Positions 17,957-27,910 are shown, numbered from the stretch's first letter. The stretch is DNA of 52,720 nt from Rhodanobacteraceae bacterium (GCA_903970285.1 CAJCHN010000139.1:1-52720), one strand, 5' to 3'. The notes: a model not told the origin generated them from the sequence alone. Numbers and translations: made by a program.

Positions 17957-18036
17957 CCACAATCCTCCGGAACCAAAATCTCCCAACTTTTGATGCACAT
18001 TGCCGACGGATCGCAGATCACCGACAGCCGGAGCGG

Positions 18037-19365
18037 TTAGCCGACCGGCTCCGCGCCTGCTTCCAGCTCTTCCGCCGCGCGCAGGCTCTCGGTGGTCAGT
18101 TCATCCGCGTGGCGGAGCGCGGGAAAGGCGAACGCGCTCCCCAGGGTCACCAGCAGCGACCCGAGGCCGCCGACCACCACAGCCGTCACTGCGCCCCACC
18201 AGTGCGCGGTGACGCCACTCTCAAACTCGCCAAACTCGTTGGACGCGCCGATGAACAGCCAGTTGACCGCGCTCACCCGGCCGCGCATCTCGGGCGGTGT
18301 CGCCAGCTGCAGCACGCTCGACCGGATGACTACGCTCACCATGTCGCTCGCGCCCACCAGCAGCAGCGCCAGCATGCTCAGCCACAAGCTGCGGCTCAAC
18401 CCGAACAGCACCGTCGCCGCGCCGAAGATGCCCACGCACACCAGCATGGTCTTGCCTGCGCGCCGCCGGATGGGCCGAAAGACCAGCGTCAGGCTCACCG
18501 CCAACGCACCCAGGCTGGGCATCGCACGGAGCAGCCCGAGCCCCTTGGGGCCGGCGTGCAGCACGTCGTGCGCAAAGATCGGCATCAGCGCCACCGCACC
18601 GCCCAGCAGCACGGCAAAGAGATCGAGCGAGATCGATCCCAGCAGCAGCCGGGTTCTGGCCACGTACTTCAGCCCGGCCAGCACGGTTTTTGCGTCGAAC
18701 GCCTTCTTCTCGCCCACCGCCGGCTTGGGCCGGATTCCCGCCACCAGAGCCAGAAATCCGCCCAGCATCATCAGCGTGAAGGTGTACACCACCGGGGCCC
18801 CGCGCCACCGGCCAAGCGCCGCGAACGTGAGCGTAAACAGCAGTCCGCCGAACATCGGCCCTACCGCATTCGCCGTCTGGTAGATGCTCGCGCCCCAGGT
18901 GACCGCGTTGACGAAGTCGTCCTTGGGCACCAGCGCCGGCAGCATCGCGCTCGCCGCCGGTCCGGAGAAGCATCGGCCGGTCCCGACCACGAACAGCACC
19001 GCGTAGATGGGCGCAATCGAATGCACCGGGTGCAGCGCAATCCAGAGCAATGCCGTTGTGGCGATCGCCTGCACGCTATAGCAGACGAGAATCACGCCGC
19101 GCTTGTCGTACCGATCCGCCACGTGACCCGCGGGCAGCATAAAGAAGAGTCCCGGCAGAAACAGCGCCAGCCCGGTATAGCCCAGGCTCAGCGCCGAGTG
19201 GGTGATCTGGTAGACCTGCCACGCCACCGCAACCGACTGCGCCTCGGCTCCGAGGATGACCAGCATCCGCGCCGTCTGGTACAGCCGGAAGTCGCGCGAC
19301 CGGAACGCGCCCGCGCGGCCGGTCTGAGCCGTCTCCGTCGAAACCTGCGCACCTGCTGTTGTCAT
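18037..19365 (-). CDS. MFS transporter
   Basis: A 442-residue integral membrane protein with about 12 helices. The loop after helix 2 reads LPAGHVADRYDKRGVILVCY, the MFS motif A, and helix 4-5 residues LPALVPKDDFVNAVTWGASIYQTANAVGPMFGG match the MFS_3/EntS-like group of exporters, as does the other MFS protein at 7.7-9.0 kb. The substrate is not deducible. It ends with an acidic, charged tail. It may be cotranscribed with the downstream BamE-like gene (80 bp away). Confidence 0.9.
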   Translation of the reverse strand: MTTAGAQVSTETAQTGRAGAFRSRDFRLYQTARMLVILGAEAQSVAVAWQVYQITHSALSLGYTGLALFLPGLFFMLPAGHVADRYDKRGVILVCYSVQAIATTALLWIALHPVHSIAPIYAVLFVVGTGRCFSGPAASAMLPALVPKDDFVNAVTWGASIYQTANAVGPMFGGLLFTLTFAALGRWRGAPVVYTFTLMMLGGFLALVAGIRPKPAVGEKKAFDAKTVLAGLKYVARTRLLLGSISLDLFAVLLGGAVALMPIFAHDVLHAGPKGLGLLRAMPSLGALAVSLTLVFRPIRRRAGKTMLVCVGIFGAATVLFGLSRSLWLSMLALLLVGASDMVSVVIRSSVLQLATPPEMRGRVSAVNWLFIGASNEFGEFESGVTAHWWGAVTAVVVGGLGSLLVTLGSAFAFPALRHADELTTESLRAAEELEAGAEPVG

Positions 19366-19664
19366 GCATTTCTATGCTTTCACACTCGCAGGCTGGTGGA
19401 CACAAGGCGGCAGGCTTCTCATGCTCGCCATCGGAGGACGATTCAATCACGATCGAAATCCCCGGGGCCGGCGATTGAAGCGCTCCTCCGGGCACGGACG
19501 GCGACCGGGGATCGGATGGAGATCGGATCGGATGGTGACCGGGGATGGGATGTCGACCGGCGCATTTGGTGATCTGGACGCGGCCAGCCGCGCGGTCAGC
19601 TTGGAAGGACCGGCTTTCTACTCGACACGAAGGTGCCCTCGGAGAGGATACGGCCTGCCTTTGT
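19366..19664. other. Intergenic region with short degenerate repeats
   Basis: About 300 bp between the MFS gene start and the TonB-dependent receptor stop. The part 19503-19560 holds imperfect short repeats built from GACCGGGGAT and GATCGGATGG. Otherwise no gene or strong terminator is evident. Confidence 0.5.
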
Positions 19665-22600
19665 CTAGAAGCTGAAGCGGGCGGAAACCTGCATCAGCCG
19701 CGGCGGCGCCGCCGCCTGAAACTGCCCGAACGCGCTCGACGAGATGTTGCCGTTCACCGCCGCCGGCCCGAAGAACTGGCTGTGGTTGAACAGGTTGAAC
19801 GCCTCCGCCCGCAGCTCAATGGATCCGCGCTCCACCGGCGTGCGCTTGCCCAGCGCCAAGTCTGTATTCCCGGCGCCCGGCCCGGCGAAGAACCGCCGCC
19901 GCGCGTTGCCCAGGGTGCCCAGCGCCGGCAGCGCAAGCAGGCTGGTGTTGAACGCCGGCCGATCGCCGCGCGGATGATGAAGCAACATGAGATGCCCCGG
20001 GGTGTACTGCGGCTCGTCCACGCCGTTGTTGTTGATGCCGTTGGGCTGCGTGCCCAGCAGCGACGTGTCGTTGTTGTTGACCAGCGTCACCGGCAAACCG
20101 CTGGAGAAGCGTGTCAACCCGGCGATCTCCCATCCGCCGGTCACCCGTTCGTGGCCACGCCAGAGCCCGCCAAGGGGAAGCGTGTACTTGTACGACGCGA
20201 CAAAGTTATGCCGCAGATCGAACGCGGAGAGCGCACGGCTCGCGCCCGCGCCGCCCGGCACAACCTCCGGATAGACTGCCTCCGCCAGGCTCGACGACTG
20301 ATCGATGGACTTGCTCCACGTGTAACCCACCTGCAGAAAGAGCGTGCGGCTCTGGTGGCGCGCTTCCATCTGCAGCGCGTGATCGTGCGCATTCGCGATG
20401 GTTCGCTGCAGGTTAACACTGCCGAACGCGGAGTTGAACGTGGATCGCGTGCCCTGGTACACCTGCCCCGAAGCCGATGTAAAGGTGCCGCTCTCCTCGA
20501 ACGGACCACAGGTGGCCGAACCCGGCGCGACCGCGGCCGCCTGCGACAGCGCGAGGCAGAGCTGCGGATCTCCCGGATTCGCCTCCTGGATGACCAGCAG
20601 ATGGTGCGACTGAGTGCCCACGTAGCTTGCCGTCAAGGTGTTGTGGCGTCCCACGCTGTGCTCGAGCGTCAGGTTGTAGTTCTCCGCGTAGGGCGTCACG
20701 TTGTTCTTGGCGAACGCGGGGATGCCGGTGAGCGGCTCGAAGTTCGCCCAGTTGACGCTGCTGTTGGGGTGCGCCGCAGAAGCTCCAAACGCGACCGCCT
20801 GCAGCGGAAACCGCTGGCCCACGCTGACGCCGGTCGCCGCCGTAACAAACGGCCGGTCGAACAGAGTGGGCGCGGCGCTGGTGTCGGTAAATCCGTAGGG
20901 CGGATTACCGCTCATGATGCCCGCCGAAAGACCCTCGAACGCCGTGTAGTAGACGCCATAGCCCACCCGCACCACTGTTCCCTCAAGCGGGGTCCACGCG
21001 GCGGAGACTCGCGGCGCAAAGTTGGCATAGCGCGTCGGCGACAGCGTCTTCGGCACACCGGGATCGCCCGGAAACAGAATGCCCTTGGGCGCGTTGGGAA
21101 ACACCACCGACTGCTCGTTAGGGTCGAGCGTCAGCAGCTGGTTGTACTTCTCCGACCAGGGCGGATTCACATCCCAGCGCAGACCGCCGGAGAGCGTGAG
21201 GTTCGGCCGCAGGTTCCACTGATCCTGCGCGTACAGACCCACATAATGATTGCGGTTGTAGAAATTCAGCCCATGACCCTGGGTGTAGCTGGAATCGATT
21301 CCAAGCAGAAAATCCGCAAAGTCCGAGCCCGTCTCCGACCCCGTGAATGAAAAGCTGCCGTTGTCGTAAACGCCCGGATGGGTATTGATCTGATCCCCAT
21401 GAAAGCTGGCCCCGGCCATCAACGTGTGGCGGCCGAGCATCCAGGTCAGGTCATCTGTGGCCTCGAAGATGTTCTCCGCCTGGAACAGGCTGGTCACGTC
21501 CACGCCCAGGGTGAAGTCGTTGAAGATCACGTTCTCTACACCTTCAATGGCCGGGTTCTGCGGCACGATCCCCAGGCTTCCGGCGCCGGTGACGAAGCCC
21601 TGAGACGCCAGCGAAACTCCCACGCCGCCCACCGGTTGACCCACCGCCGCTCTATTCCGCATGAAACTGGCATGGGCCTGGTTCACCTTCTTCAGGCCGG
21701 GGCTGGAGGTCAGGCTGACGCTGAATAGCTGTGCGCGGCCGCTGTTCCTCGCGTTGAAGCCCGGAACCGTCGCGCCGCCCTGTCCGGTGGGGTACGGGTT
21801 CACCAGCGTGTAGTCATCGGCGAAGTAGTATCCGGTCAGCTGCCCTGCGCGGGTCTCGCGGTCCAGCCGCACCGCGCCCTTGTCGTCGGTCACCGTCTGC
21901 GCTTGGCTCGAAGTGGAAAATCCCGACGAGCCGACATTCGGGCCGGGAATGGATTGCAACAGATGCCGCGCCGGCACCGAGAATGCCGAAGTGGGAAAGA
22001 TCGCGTTGGGAAAGACACACTGGCTGGTCCACGCACAGTTCGAAGCCGCAATCAACGTCTTCTGCCTATTTGCCGGATCGGGAATCTGCTCTCCCGCGGT
22101 GTAGTAGTAGGGTTCGCCCTGGGCCACGTCGTAGCCCAGCCGCGGGGTCAGCACCTGGCTGGCGAAATAGGCACCGCTCACCACCGTCGCCGCCCGCACC
22201 GGCTGTCCGGATCCCGTCGTGCCGGACGTGGCAAACGCCGCAGCCTGATCGGAAAGATCGCCCATCCGGTCCGCCGCCGAAGGGACCGCGATCCGTCCGG
22301 TGTCGATGCCCTCGGTGGTCCGGGTTCCCTGGTAGTCCACGAAGATGTAGGTCTTCGTCCGTGCAATGCGCCCGCCGGCAGTTGCGCCAAACTGGTTCTG
22401 GTGGAAGGACGCGCGGGTCAGCGAGAAGTAATTCCGCGCATCGAGCGCCGTGTTCCGCAGGTAATCGTAGGCGCTGCCGCGCAGTTGGTCTCCGCCGGAG
22501 CGGGTCGTCACCAGGATCTGGCCACCGCTCTGGTTGCCGTAGCGCGCGTCCATGGCGTTGGTCAGCACCTGCAGATCGCTGATGGAATCGAGCGTAGGCA

Positions 22601-23300
22601 CGACGGCCACGCCCATATTCACATCTTCCTGGACATTGGCCCCGTTCACATGGAACGCGTTCGCCGTCTCGCGCTGTCCACTGACCGACAGCGCTCCGAT
22701 GTCCAGGTCGCCGGACGGCGGCGTACTCGCTACGCCGCTCATCACCACCGCGTTCGGCTGCGCCGAGCTGACCGGCACCACACCCGGAGCGATCGACAGC
22801 AGATCGGTAAAGCTGCGGCCGTTCAGCGGCACCGCTGCCACCTGCACCCGGGAGAGGGTCAATCCCGTCCCCACCGCTGCCGGATCCACCTCCACATGGT
22901 CGTTCGCGTCCGCCGTCACGTTGATGGCGCTCTCCGCGTGCGCCACCGGAAGGACAATCCGCAGCGCGTCGGAACTCACTGCATCAGGTCCCGGAGCTTC
23001 CGGGCGACCCGCTTCCACGCTCCGCTGCACGCTTTCAAAGCCGGCGGCCGAGATCGTGACCAGGGCTTCGCCCGCCGGAGTCGAGCATGCCTCGAAACTT
23101 CCCCCGTTCGAGCTCGCCGTCCGGATCTCGGAGCCACCGCCCTGGGGCTGCACCAGGATGGCCGCGCCGGGAACTCCCGCGCCCGAGCCATCCACCACCA
23201 TGCCGCGCAACCCGCATGGCCGGGCCGGGCCGGCGCCCTGCGCCAGGGCGCAACAACTCGAAGTGAAGATCAGGCAGGATGAAAGACAGCAGCTTTTCAT
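19665..23300 (-). CDS. TonB-dependent receptor with carboxypeptidase-regulatory-like domain
   Basis: A 1211-residue outer-membrane protein. A signal peptide is followed at about 25-105 by a CarboxypepD_reg-like beta-sandwich (LRGMVVDGSGAGVPGAAILVQPQ...), then the plug region (VAAVPLNGRSFTDLLSIAPGVVP) and a long beta-barrel. It ends with VSARFSF, the aromatic C-terminal signature of barrels inserted by BAM. This Oar-like architecture is strongly expanded in Acidobacteria and commonly linked to uptake of polymers, but the substrate here is unknown. ATG at 23300 is preferred over an upstream TTG at 23309. No SusD-like partner is adjacent. Confidence 0.93.
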   Translation of the reverse strand: MKSCCLSSCLIFTSSCCALAQGAGPARPCGLRGMVVDGSGAGVPGAAILVQPQGGGSEIRTASSNGGSFEACSTPAGEALVTISAAGFESVQRSVEAGRPEAPGPDAVSSDALRIVLPVAHAESAINVTADANDHVEVDPAAVGTGLTLSRVQVAAVPLNGRSFTDLLSIAPGVVPVSSAQPNAVVMSGVASTPPSGDLDIGALSVSGQRETANAFHVNGANVQEDVNMGVAVVPTLDSISDLQVLTNAMDARYGNQSGGQILVTTRSGGDQLRGSAYDYLRNTALDARNYFSLTRASFHQNQFGATAGGRIARTKTYIFVDYQGTRTTEGIDTGRIAVPSAADRMGDLSDQAAAFATSGTTGSGQPVRAATVVSGAYFASQVLTPRLGYDVAQGEPYYYTAGEQIPDPANRQKTLIAASNCAWTSQCVFPNAIFPTSAFSVPARHLLQSIPGPNVGSSGFSTSSQAQTVTDDKGAVRLDRETRAGQLTGYYFADDYTLVNPYPTGQGGATVPGFNARNSGRAQLFSVSLTSSPGLKKVNQAHASFMRNRAAVGQPVGGVGVSLASQGFVTGAGSLGIVPQNPAIEGVENVIFNDFTLGVDVTSLFQAENIFEATDDLTWMLGRHTLMAGASFHGDQINTHPGVYDNGSFSFTGSETGSDFADFLLGIDSSYTQGHGLNFYNRNHYVGLYAQDQWNLRPNLTLSGGLRWDVNPPWSEKYNQLLTLDPNEQSVVFPNAPKGILFPGDPGVPKTLSPTRYANFAPRVSAAWTPLEGTVVRVGYGVYYTAFEGLSAGIMSGNPPYGFTDTSAAPTLFDRPFVTAATGVSVGQRFPLQAVAFGASAAHPNSSVNWANFEPLTGIPAFAKNNVTPYAENYNLTLEHSVGRHNTLTASYVGTQSHHLLVIQEANPGDPQLCLALSQAAAVAPGSATCGPFEESGTFTSASGQVYQGTRSTFNSAFGSVNLQRTIANAHDHALQMEARHQSRTLFLQVGYTWSKSIDQSSSLAEAVYPEVVPGGAGASRALSAFDLRHNFVASYKYTLPLGGLWRGHERVTGGWEIAGLTRFSSGLPVTLVNNNDTSLLGTQPNGINNNGVDEPQYTPGHLMLLHHPRGDRPAFNTSLLALPALGTLGNARRRFFAGPGAGNTDLALGKRTPVERGSIELRAEAFNLFNHSQFFGPAAVNGNISSSAFGQFQAAAPPRLMQVSARFSF

Positions 23301-23407
23301 GGGGAACAAGGTGGACTCCAGTCGTAAGGTGAGGAGCCGCCACCCGAGCCGCTACAATGGGCGCTACGGTTTGCGGCTGGTCGGTTAAGGGCTTGGCGCA
23401 GATCGAA

Positions 23408-23444
23408 GGGGTTCCGCATCCTCCGCCAAGAGCCGCGGAACCCC
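23408..23444. promoter_or_regulatory. Perfect inverted repeat in the 23301-23762 intergenic region
   Basis: GGGGTTCCGC at 23408-23417 pairs perfectly with GCGGAACCCC at 23435-23444 around a 17-base loop. It lies 108 bp upstream of the TonB-dependent receptor start and downstream of the TolC-like gene. No long T-run follows on the minus strand, so it may be a leader structure, an operator or a weak terminator. The remaining ~320 bp of the gap are AT-richer than the genes but show no convincing ORF. Confidence 0.45.
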
Positions 23445-23762
23445 GTTCTTTACGTTTGTCCTCAATATACGACAAAAAGGGTCCGAGTTAATCCGAAAAT
23501 GAATTCTGTGCGGCGAAGTCCGCGCGGCCATCTTGTCCGGCAACCAGCGCGCAATCCTCTAAAATAAGTGGCAGCACCATAAATAGTGCAACTTCGAAGG
23601 TCTTGTCGAAGCCTCTTGTTCCGGAGCTAAGTCGCCTGTTTTGAAGAATATGGGTAACAAGTGACGGGGGGGAGGGTGCATGCGTCAGAACCGTCGAAGG
23701 GGACGCATGGCTTTTGCCCCCGGCTCAGCGACAGCAGGTAAGCTGACCGCACGAAGCTACAT

Positions 23763-25247
23763 TCAGCGACCCAGAAACTGCTTGTACTCGGTCTCCACCA
23801 CACCCGTATCCCGGGCCAGCGTCAGCTTGGCGTAGTTGTACTGGAACTCCGCCTGGATGACCTGCGTCTGTGCGCCCACCAGCGCCGCCTGTGCCCGCAC
23901 CACCGGCAGATTGTCGTCCACGCCCGAGGTAAACCGCAGCGTCGCGTCGCTCAGGGCCTGGCTGGCCAGCTCCACGTTGCTGCGCGCCACCTTCACCAGC
24001 TCGCGGGCCGAATCCACATCCAGCATCGACGACTTGATCTCGGCCTCGATCGACGCCCGGGTCGACTCGATCTGCTGCTTGAGCCCGCGCTCCTGGGCGA
24101 CTGCTACTTCCTTCTGTCCGCGCAGCGTTCCCTCCTCGAAGATGGGCACCTGCATCTGCCCTTCAGCCACGAAGTTGCCGTGCGCGACGCTGCCCACTAC
24201 ATCCACGACCCCGTAGTATCCCCCCACGCCCAGGGACGGCAGCCGCTCGTAGCGAACCGCCTTGCGCGCCGCCTCCGCCACCTCCAGCTGCGCCTCCAGC
24301 CCGCGCAGATCCTTGCGCCGGACATACGCCACCTTCAGCGCGTCTTCAAGCGACATCTCGTCGAACTCGGCGAACGGAACCGTATCCACCAGGTCGAGAT
24401 TCTGCCCGGCCGGCTGGTTCATCTCGCGGTTCAATGCGACCTTGTCCTTGGCCTCTGCATTCTCGGCCTGCACCAGCGCCTGCTGCTCCATCTGCAGGTC
24501 GACCTGCGCCCGCAGCACGTCCAGGTTGATGCCGGTGCCCGCGTCTTTGGCGGCCTTCGCATGCTCGTATACAAGTTCGTCCTGCTTCACCAGGCCGGCC
24601 GCATTCTGCACCTGCGCGGCATCGGCCAGCGCCCGCAGGTAGAGACCTCCAGTGGCCAGCACCACGCCGCCACGCGAGTTCAGCGTCTGCCAGTTGGTCG
24701 CCTCCACCGCCCTGCGCGCCGCCCGGTACAGCATGAACGCCGGCACATTGAACACCGCCTGCGACAGGTTGATCTGCGCGGCCGAGTCCTGCACCTTCTG
24801 GATGGGCGCGACCATCCCCACCGCTTTGCCGTTGATCTTGAATCCAGTGAGCGTGCCCGGCTTGAAGCCGAGCGCCGCGAGGTCGATCTCCTGCGCCTGC
24901 GCGTAGACCTCCGCGGAGATATTCGGCGCCAGCGCGTTGCCCACCGTCAGAAGCTGTCCGTGGACGAAATCTTCCTGGTCTCGGCGCAGGCGGATCTCGG
25001 TGTTCTGCCGGAGCGCCGTGGCGATGGCATCGTCGAGCGTAAGCCGCACGGCGCCGGGCTGCTCGCGCTCGATCACCAGTCCGCCAGTCAGCACCAGAGG
25101 ACGCTGGGTCGCGCTGGGGGCGGACGGCAGCGGCGCCGCCGGCGTCTCCTGTCCGACCGCGTGGCCGAGCGCGCTTGCACCGATCAACACCGCAGCCCCC
25201 GCAACACTCAGCCCGCGCGCAGCACTTCTCCCCATGTCATCCTTCAT
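23763..25247 (-). CDS. TolC family outer membrane efflux protein
   Basis: A ~494-residue exported protein with a signal peptide, then two repeated outer-membrane-efflux (OEP) helical regions: LTLDDAIATALRQNTEIRLRRDQEDF near the start, the central INLSQAVFNVPAFMLYRAARRAVEATNW, and the C-terminal AEIKSSMLDVDSARELVKVARSNVELASQAL with FTSGVDDNLPVVRAQAALVGAQ. These form the trimeric channel-tunnel of export systems. Starts at 25247 (MKDDMGRS) or 25235 (MGRS, preceded by AAGGA) are both possible; the frame is open to 25322. The gene is divergent from a thiol protein and an ABC exporter pair with which it could work. Confidence 0.9.
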   Translation of the reverse strand: MKDDMGRSAARGLSVAGAAVLIGASALGHAVGQETPAAPLPSAPSATQRPLVLTGGLVIEREQPGAVRLTLDDAIATALRQNTEIRLRRDQEDFVHGQLLTVGNALAPNISAEVYAQAQEIDLAALGFKPGTLTGFKINGKAVGMVAPIQKVQDSAAQINLSQAVFNVPAFMLYRAARRAVEATNWQTLNSRGGVVLATGGLYLRALADAAQVQNAAGLVKQDELVYEHAKAAKDAGTGINLDVLRAQVDLQMEQQALVQAENAEAKDKVALNREMNQPAGQNLDLVDTVPFAEFDEMSLEDALKVAYVRRKDLRGLEAQLEVAEAARKAVRYERLPSLGVGGYYGVVDVVGSVAHGNFVAEGQMQVPIFEEGTLRGQKEVAVAQERGLKQQIESTRASIEAEIKSSMLDVDSARELVKVARSNVELASQALSDATLRFTSGVDDNLPVVRAQAALVGAQTQVIQAEFQYNYAKLTLARDTGVVETEYKQFLGR

Positions 25248-25370
25248 CACGTTCTCGTTGATCACCCCTATTAGAGTGCCATGCGCCTTCTGCGGTTGCG
25301 AAATCAACCAAATGCGCGTCATTCTGCGGCGCTCGTGCGCTGCCCCGGTAAAATACCCGTGACACCTCTT

Positions 25371-26036
25371 ATGCGTCTACCATCCATGTCCCGTTTCGCC
25401 GCCCTCGCCCTCGCTGCAGCGCTTACTGTCGCCACACCCGCCGTTCTGCACGCTCAGAACGCCGTCGGAGGACCGCTCGACCCGTTCCGCGACACCTCCA
25501 TGCTCAAGCTTCCGGCAGGTCAGCGCGCCGCCATCTTCGAGTGGGAAGATCTCGAGTGCCCGGCCTGCGCCCACGCCTTCCCGGTCACCCACGCCGCCAT
25601 CGAGCGCTACCACATTCCGCTTTATCGACACGACTTCCTGATTCCCGGTCACGCCTGGTCGCCAACCGCGGCCATCACCGCGCGCTATTTGCAGGATAAG
25701 GTGTCGCCCGAGACCGCGGAGCAGTTCCGGCGCGACGTCTTCGCCAACCAGAGCGCGATCTCCGGTCTGGACGACCTCGACGCCTTCACCCGCCGGTGGT
25801 TCTCCGCGCACAAGCTGCAGGAGCCTTTCCAGATGGATCCGACCGGACGCTTTGCCGCGGAGATTGAATCCGATGTGACGCTGGCCAATCGCCTCGGCCT
25901 GCGCCAGACCCCGACCATCATCGTTCTCGCCCCGCATGGCTGGACCGAAGTGAAGGATGTCTCCAATCTCTACTCGGTCATTGATGCCGCGCTGGCCGAG
26001 ACGCCGGCCAAGCCTGCCGTTCACAAGGCGCGCTAA
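25371..26036 (+). CDS. Exported DsbA-like thiol-disulfide protein
   Basis: A 221-residue protein with a signal peptide (AALALAAALTVATPAVLHAQ) and a thioredoxin fold: IFEWEDLECPACAHAF with the active-site Cys63-Pro-Ala-Cys66, a helical insert, and the cis-proline loop RQTP (Pro181) followed by TIIVLAPHG. CPxC with an exported fold points to an oxidase or isomerase of periplasmic disulfides, or a Thioredoxin_4 family member. The CPAC dipeptide differs from the CPHC of E. coli DsbA. The upstream open frame to 25281 overlaps the TolC gene leader and is not used. A TAAAAT lies 17 bases before the ATG. Confidence 0.85.
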   Translation: MRLPSMSRFAALALAAALTVATPAVLHAQNAVGGPLDPFRDTSMLKLPAGQRAAIFEWEDLECPACAHAFPVTHAAIERYHIPLYRHDFLIPGHAWSPTAAITARYLQDKVSPETAEQFRRDVFANQSAISGLDDLDAFTRRWFSAHKLQEPFQMDPTGRFAAEIESDVTLANRLGLRQTPTIIVLAPHGWTEVKDVSNLYSVIDAALAETPAKPAVHKAR

Positions 26037-26071
26037 AAGCCGGATCGTGCTGGAACGTTATACTGGGAATC

Positions 26072-27163
26072 TTGGTCAACAAGCTCATCTTCGCCAACCT
26101 GGCTCACCGCCCGCTCAGAACCCTGCTTTCCGTGCTTGCCATCGGGGTCGAGGTGACCATGATCCTCACGCTGGTTGGCGTCTCCTACGGCACGCTCGAT
26201 TCGAGCGCACGCCGCGCCCGGGGTATTGGCGCTGACGTTTTTGTGCGGCCGCCGGGAACCTCGGCCATCGGTCTGTCGTCCGCGCCTCTGCCGGAGAAGG
26301 TGGTTCCCATCTTTGCCGCCCGCCCGGGTGTCGCGCTTGCCACCGGAACCATGGTGCAGGGCATCGGCGGCTTCGACACGATTCAGGGAGTCGATTATCC
26401 GGCGATCGATAAGATGGCGAACTTCCGCTTTCTCGCCGGAGGCCCGCCGGACCAGCAGGACGACATCATCGTCGACGAATACTACGCAAGGCAGAAGAAG
26501 CTGCACTCCGGCGACAGCATCGTGCTCGCGAACCACACCTGGCGCGTCGCCGGCATCTACGACTCGGACATCCTCTCGCACATCCTCGCGCGCAAGCAGG
26601 ATCTGCAGCGCGCAACCGGCAGCGAGGGCAAAATCTCCGCCGTCTACCTGAAGCTGGATGATCCCGCCGCGACCAATGCGTTCGTCGCGCAACTGAAGCG
26701 CGATCTGCCCGGCTACCAGATCTACAGCGTCGCCGATTTTACCGCGCAGTTGAGCGTCAATAACATTCCCATGCTGAAGGACTTCATCTACGTGGTGATC
26801 GGGGTCGCGTCGATCGTAGGCTTCATCGTGGTCTTCATGGCCATGTACACGGCGGTGCTGGAACGCACGCGCGAGATCGGAATCCTGAAGGCGGTGGGTG
26901 CCGGGCCCGCTTACGTCCTGAACATTCTGTTCCGTGAGACCATTTTGCTGGCACTGCTTGGGACCGTGGTCGGCATCCTGCTGACCTACCTGACGCAGTG
27001 GATCATGGCGCACGCGGTGCCCGCGTCGCTGGTGGAGGAGATGGTTTACTCCTGGTGGCCGAAGGCCGCGTTGATCGCCATCGTCGGTGCGCTGGTCGGC
27101 ACGTTGATCCCGGCGATGAAGGCGGTGAAACAGGATGCGACCGAGGCCCTCAGCTATGAGTGA
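26072..27163 (+). CDS. ABC transporter permease (MacB/FtsX type)
   Basis: A 363-residue permease with the MacB/FtsX topology: one N-terminal helix (about 17-40), a ~190-residue periplasmic domain, then three C-terminal helices (about 235-257, 285-307, 330-350) including the cytoplasmic loop ERTREIGILKAVGAGPAYV, conserved in this family. It ends in AVKQDATEALSYE. Start is TTG at 26072; a TATACT sits seven bases before it. The partner ATPase gene follows 8 bp after the stop. Such pairs drive mechanotransmission export of lipids, peptides or drugs via TolC rather than channel transport; the substrate is unknown. Confidence 0.9.
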   Translation: MVNKLIFANLAHRPLRTLLSVLAIGVEVTMILTLVGVSYGTLDSSARRARGIGADVFVRPPGTSAIGLSSAPLPEKVVPIFAARPGVALATGTMVQGIGGFDTIQGVDYPAIDKMANFRFLAGGPPDQQDDIIVDEYYARQKKLHSGDSIVLANHTWRVAGIYDSDILSHILARKQDLQRATGSEGKISAVYLKLDDPAATNAFVAQLKRDLPGYQIYSVADFTAQLSVNNIPMLKDFIYVVIGVASIVGFIVVFMAMYTAVLERTREIGILKAVGAGPAYVLNILFRETILLALLGTVVGILLTYLTQWIMAHAVPASLVEEMVYSWWPKAALIAIVGALVGTLIPAMKAVKQDATEALSYE

Positions 27164-27171
27164 GAACCACC

Positions 27172-27885
27172 ATGAGTGACCACAGTCATCTGGAACCGCT
27201 TCCCGTCAATATTCCCTCGCGACCAATCATCGAAGTCAAAGAACTGGAGAAGATTTATCGAGTGGGCGAGGTGGATATCCACGCGCTCAACGGGGTTTCT
27301 CTCTCGGTCGCCCGCGGTGAATTCCTCTCGATCGTGGGGACGTCCGGTTCAGGCAAGTCGACGCTGTTCAACATTCTCGGCGGACTCACACCTCCGACGC
27401 GCGGCACCGTGCAGATCAACGGACGCGATCTGACGCAGATGTCGGATTCGGACCGGAACGACCTGCGCAAGCGCACGGTCGGCTTCGTCTTCCAGAAGTA
27501 CAACCTGCTGCCGACGCTGACTGCGGAGCAGAATATCCAGATCGTTCGCGACGTAGCGGGGCGGCCGATCGAATTCGACGCCCAGTTCAAGGAAGTGCTG
27601 GTGATGCTTGGAATCGAACAGCGTATGAAGCATAAGCCGCGTGCGCTCTCGGGCGGAGAACAGCAGCGGGTCGCCATCGCCCGCGCCATCGTCAACGGCC
27701 CGGCCATTCTGCTGGCGGATGAGCCCACGGGCAATCTCGACTCGAAGAATTCGGATATCGTGCTGAATCTGTTGCGGGACCTGAACAAGCGGCTCGGCCA
27801 GACCATCCTGATGATCACCCACAACCCGGAGGCAGCGGCGTACGGCGATCGTATCGTGCAGATGCGGGACGGCAAGGTCCTGTAG
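27172..27885 (+). CDS. ABC transporter ATP-binding protein (MacB/LolD type)
   Basis: A 237-residue ATPase with all motifs: Walker A GTSGSGKST (56-64), Q-loop FVFQKYNLLPTLTAEQN, signature LSGGEQQRVAIARAI (from 159), Walker B ILLADEPTGNLD (~179-190) and switch His217 in ITHNPE. Length and the KNSD...LNKRLGQTILMITHNPEAA tail match the LolD/MacB group that powers FtsX-type permeases. The ATG at 27172 is used; GTG at 27160 overlapping the permease stop is possible. It works with the permease encoded just upstream. Confidence 0.95.
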   Translation: MSDHSHLEPLPVNIPSRPIIEVKELEKIYRVGEVDIHALNGVSLSVARGEFLSIVGTSGSGKSTLFNILGGLTPPTRGTVQINGRDLTQMSDSDRNDLRKRTVGFVFQKYNLLPTLTAEQNIQIVRDVAGRPIEFDAQFKEVLVMLGIEQRMKHKPRALSGGEQQRVAIARAIVNGPAILLADEPTGNLDSKNSDIVLNLLRDLNKRLGQTILMITHNPEAAAYGDRIVQMRDGKVL

Positions 27886-27910
27886 CGAGAGCCCGCTCGA
27901 CACCAGGCGA

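Noticed and set aside
21903-23282. 459-residue plus-strand frame opposite the TonB-dependent receptor
   Set aside because: An Arg/His-rich shadow frame without motifs.
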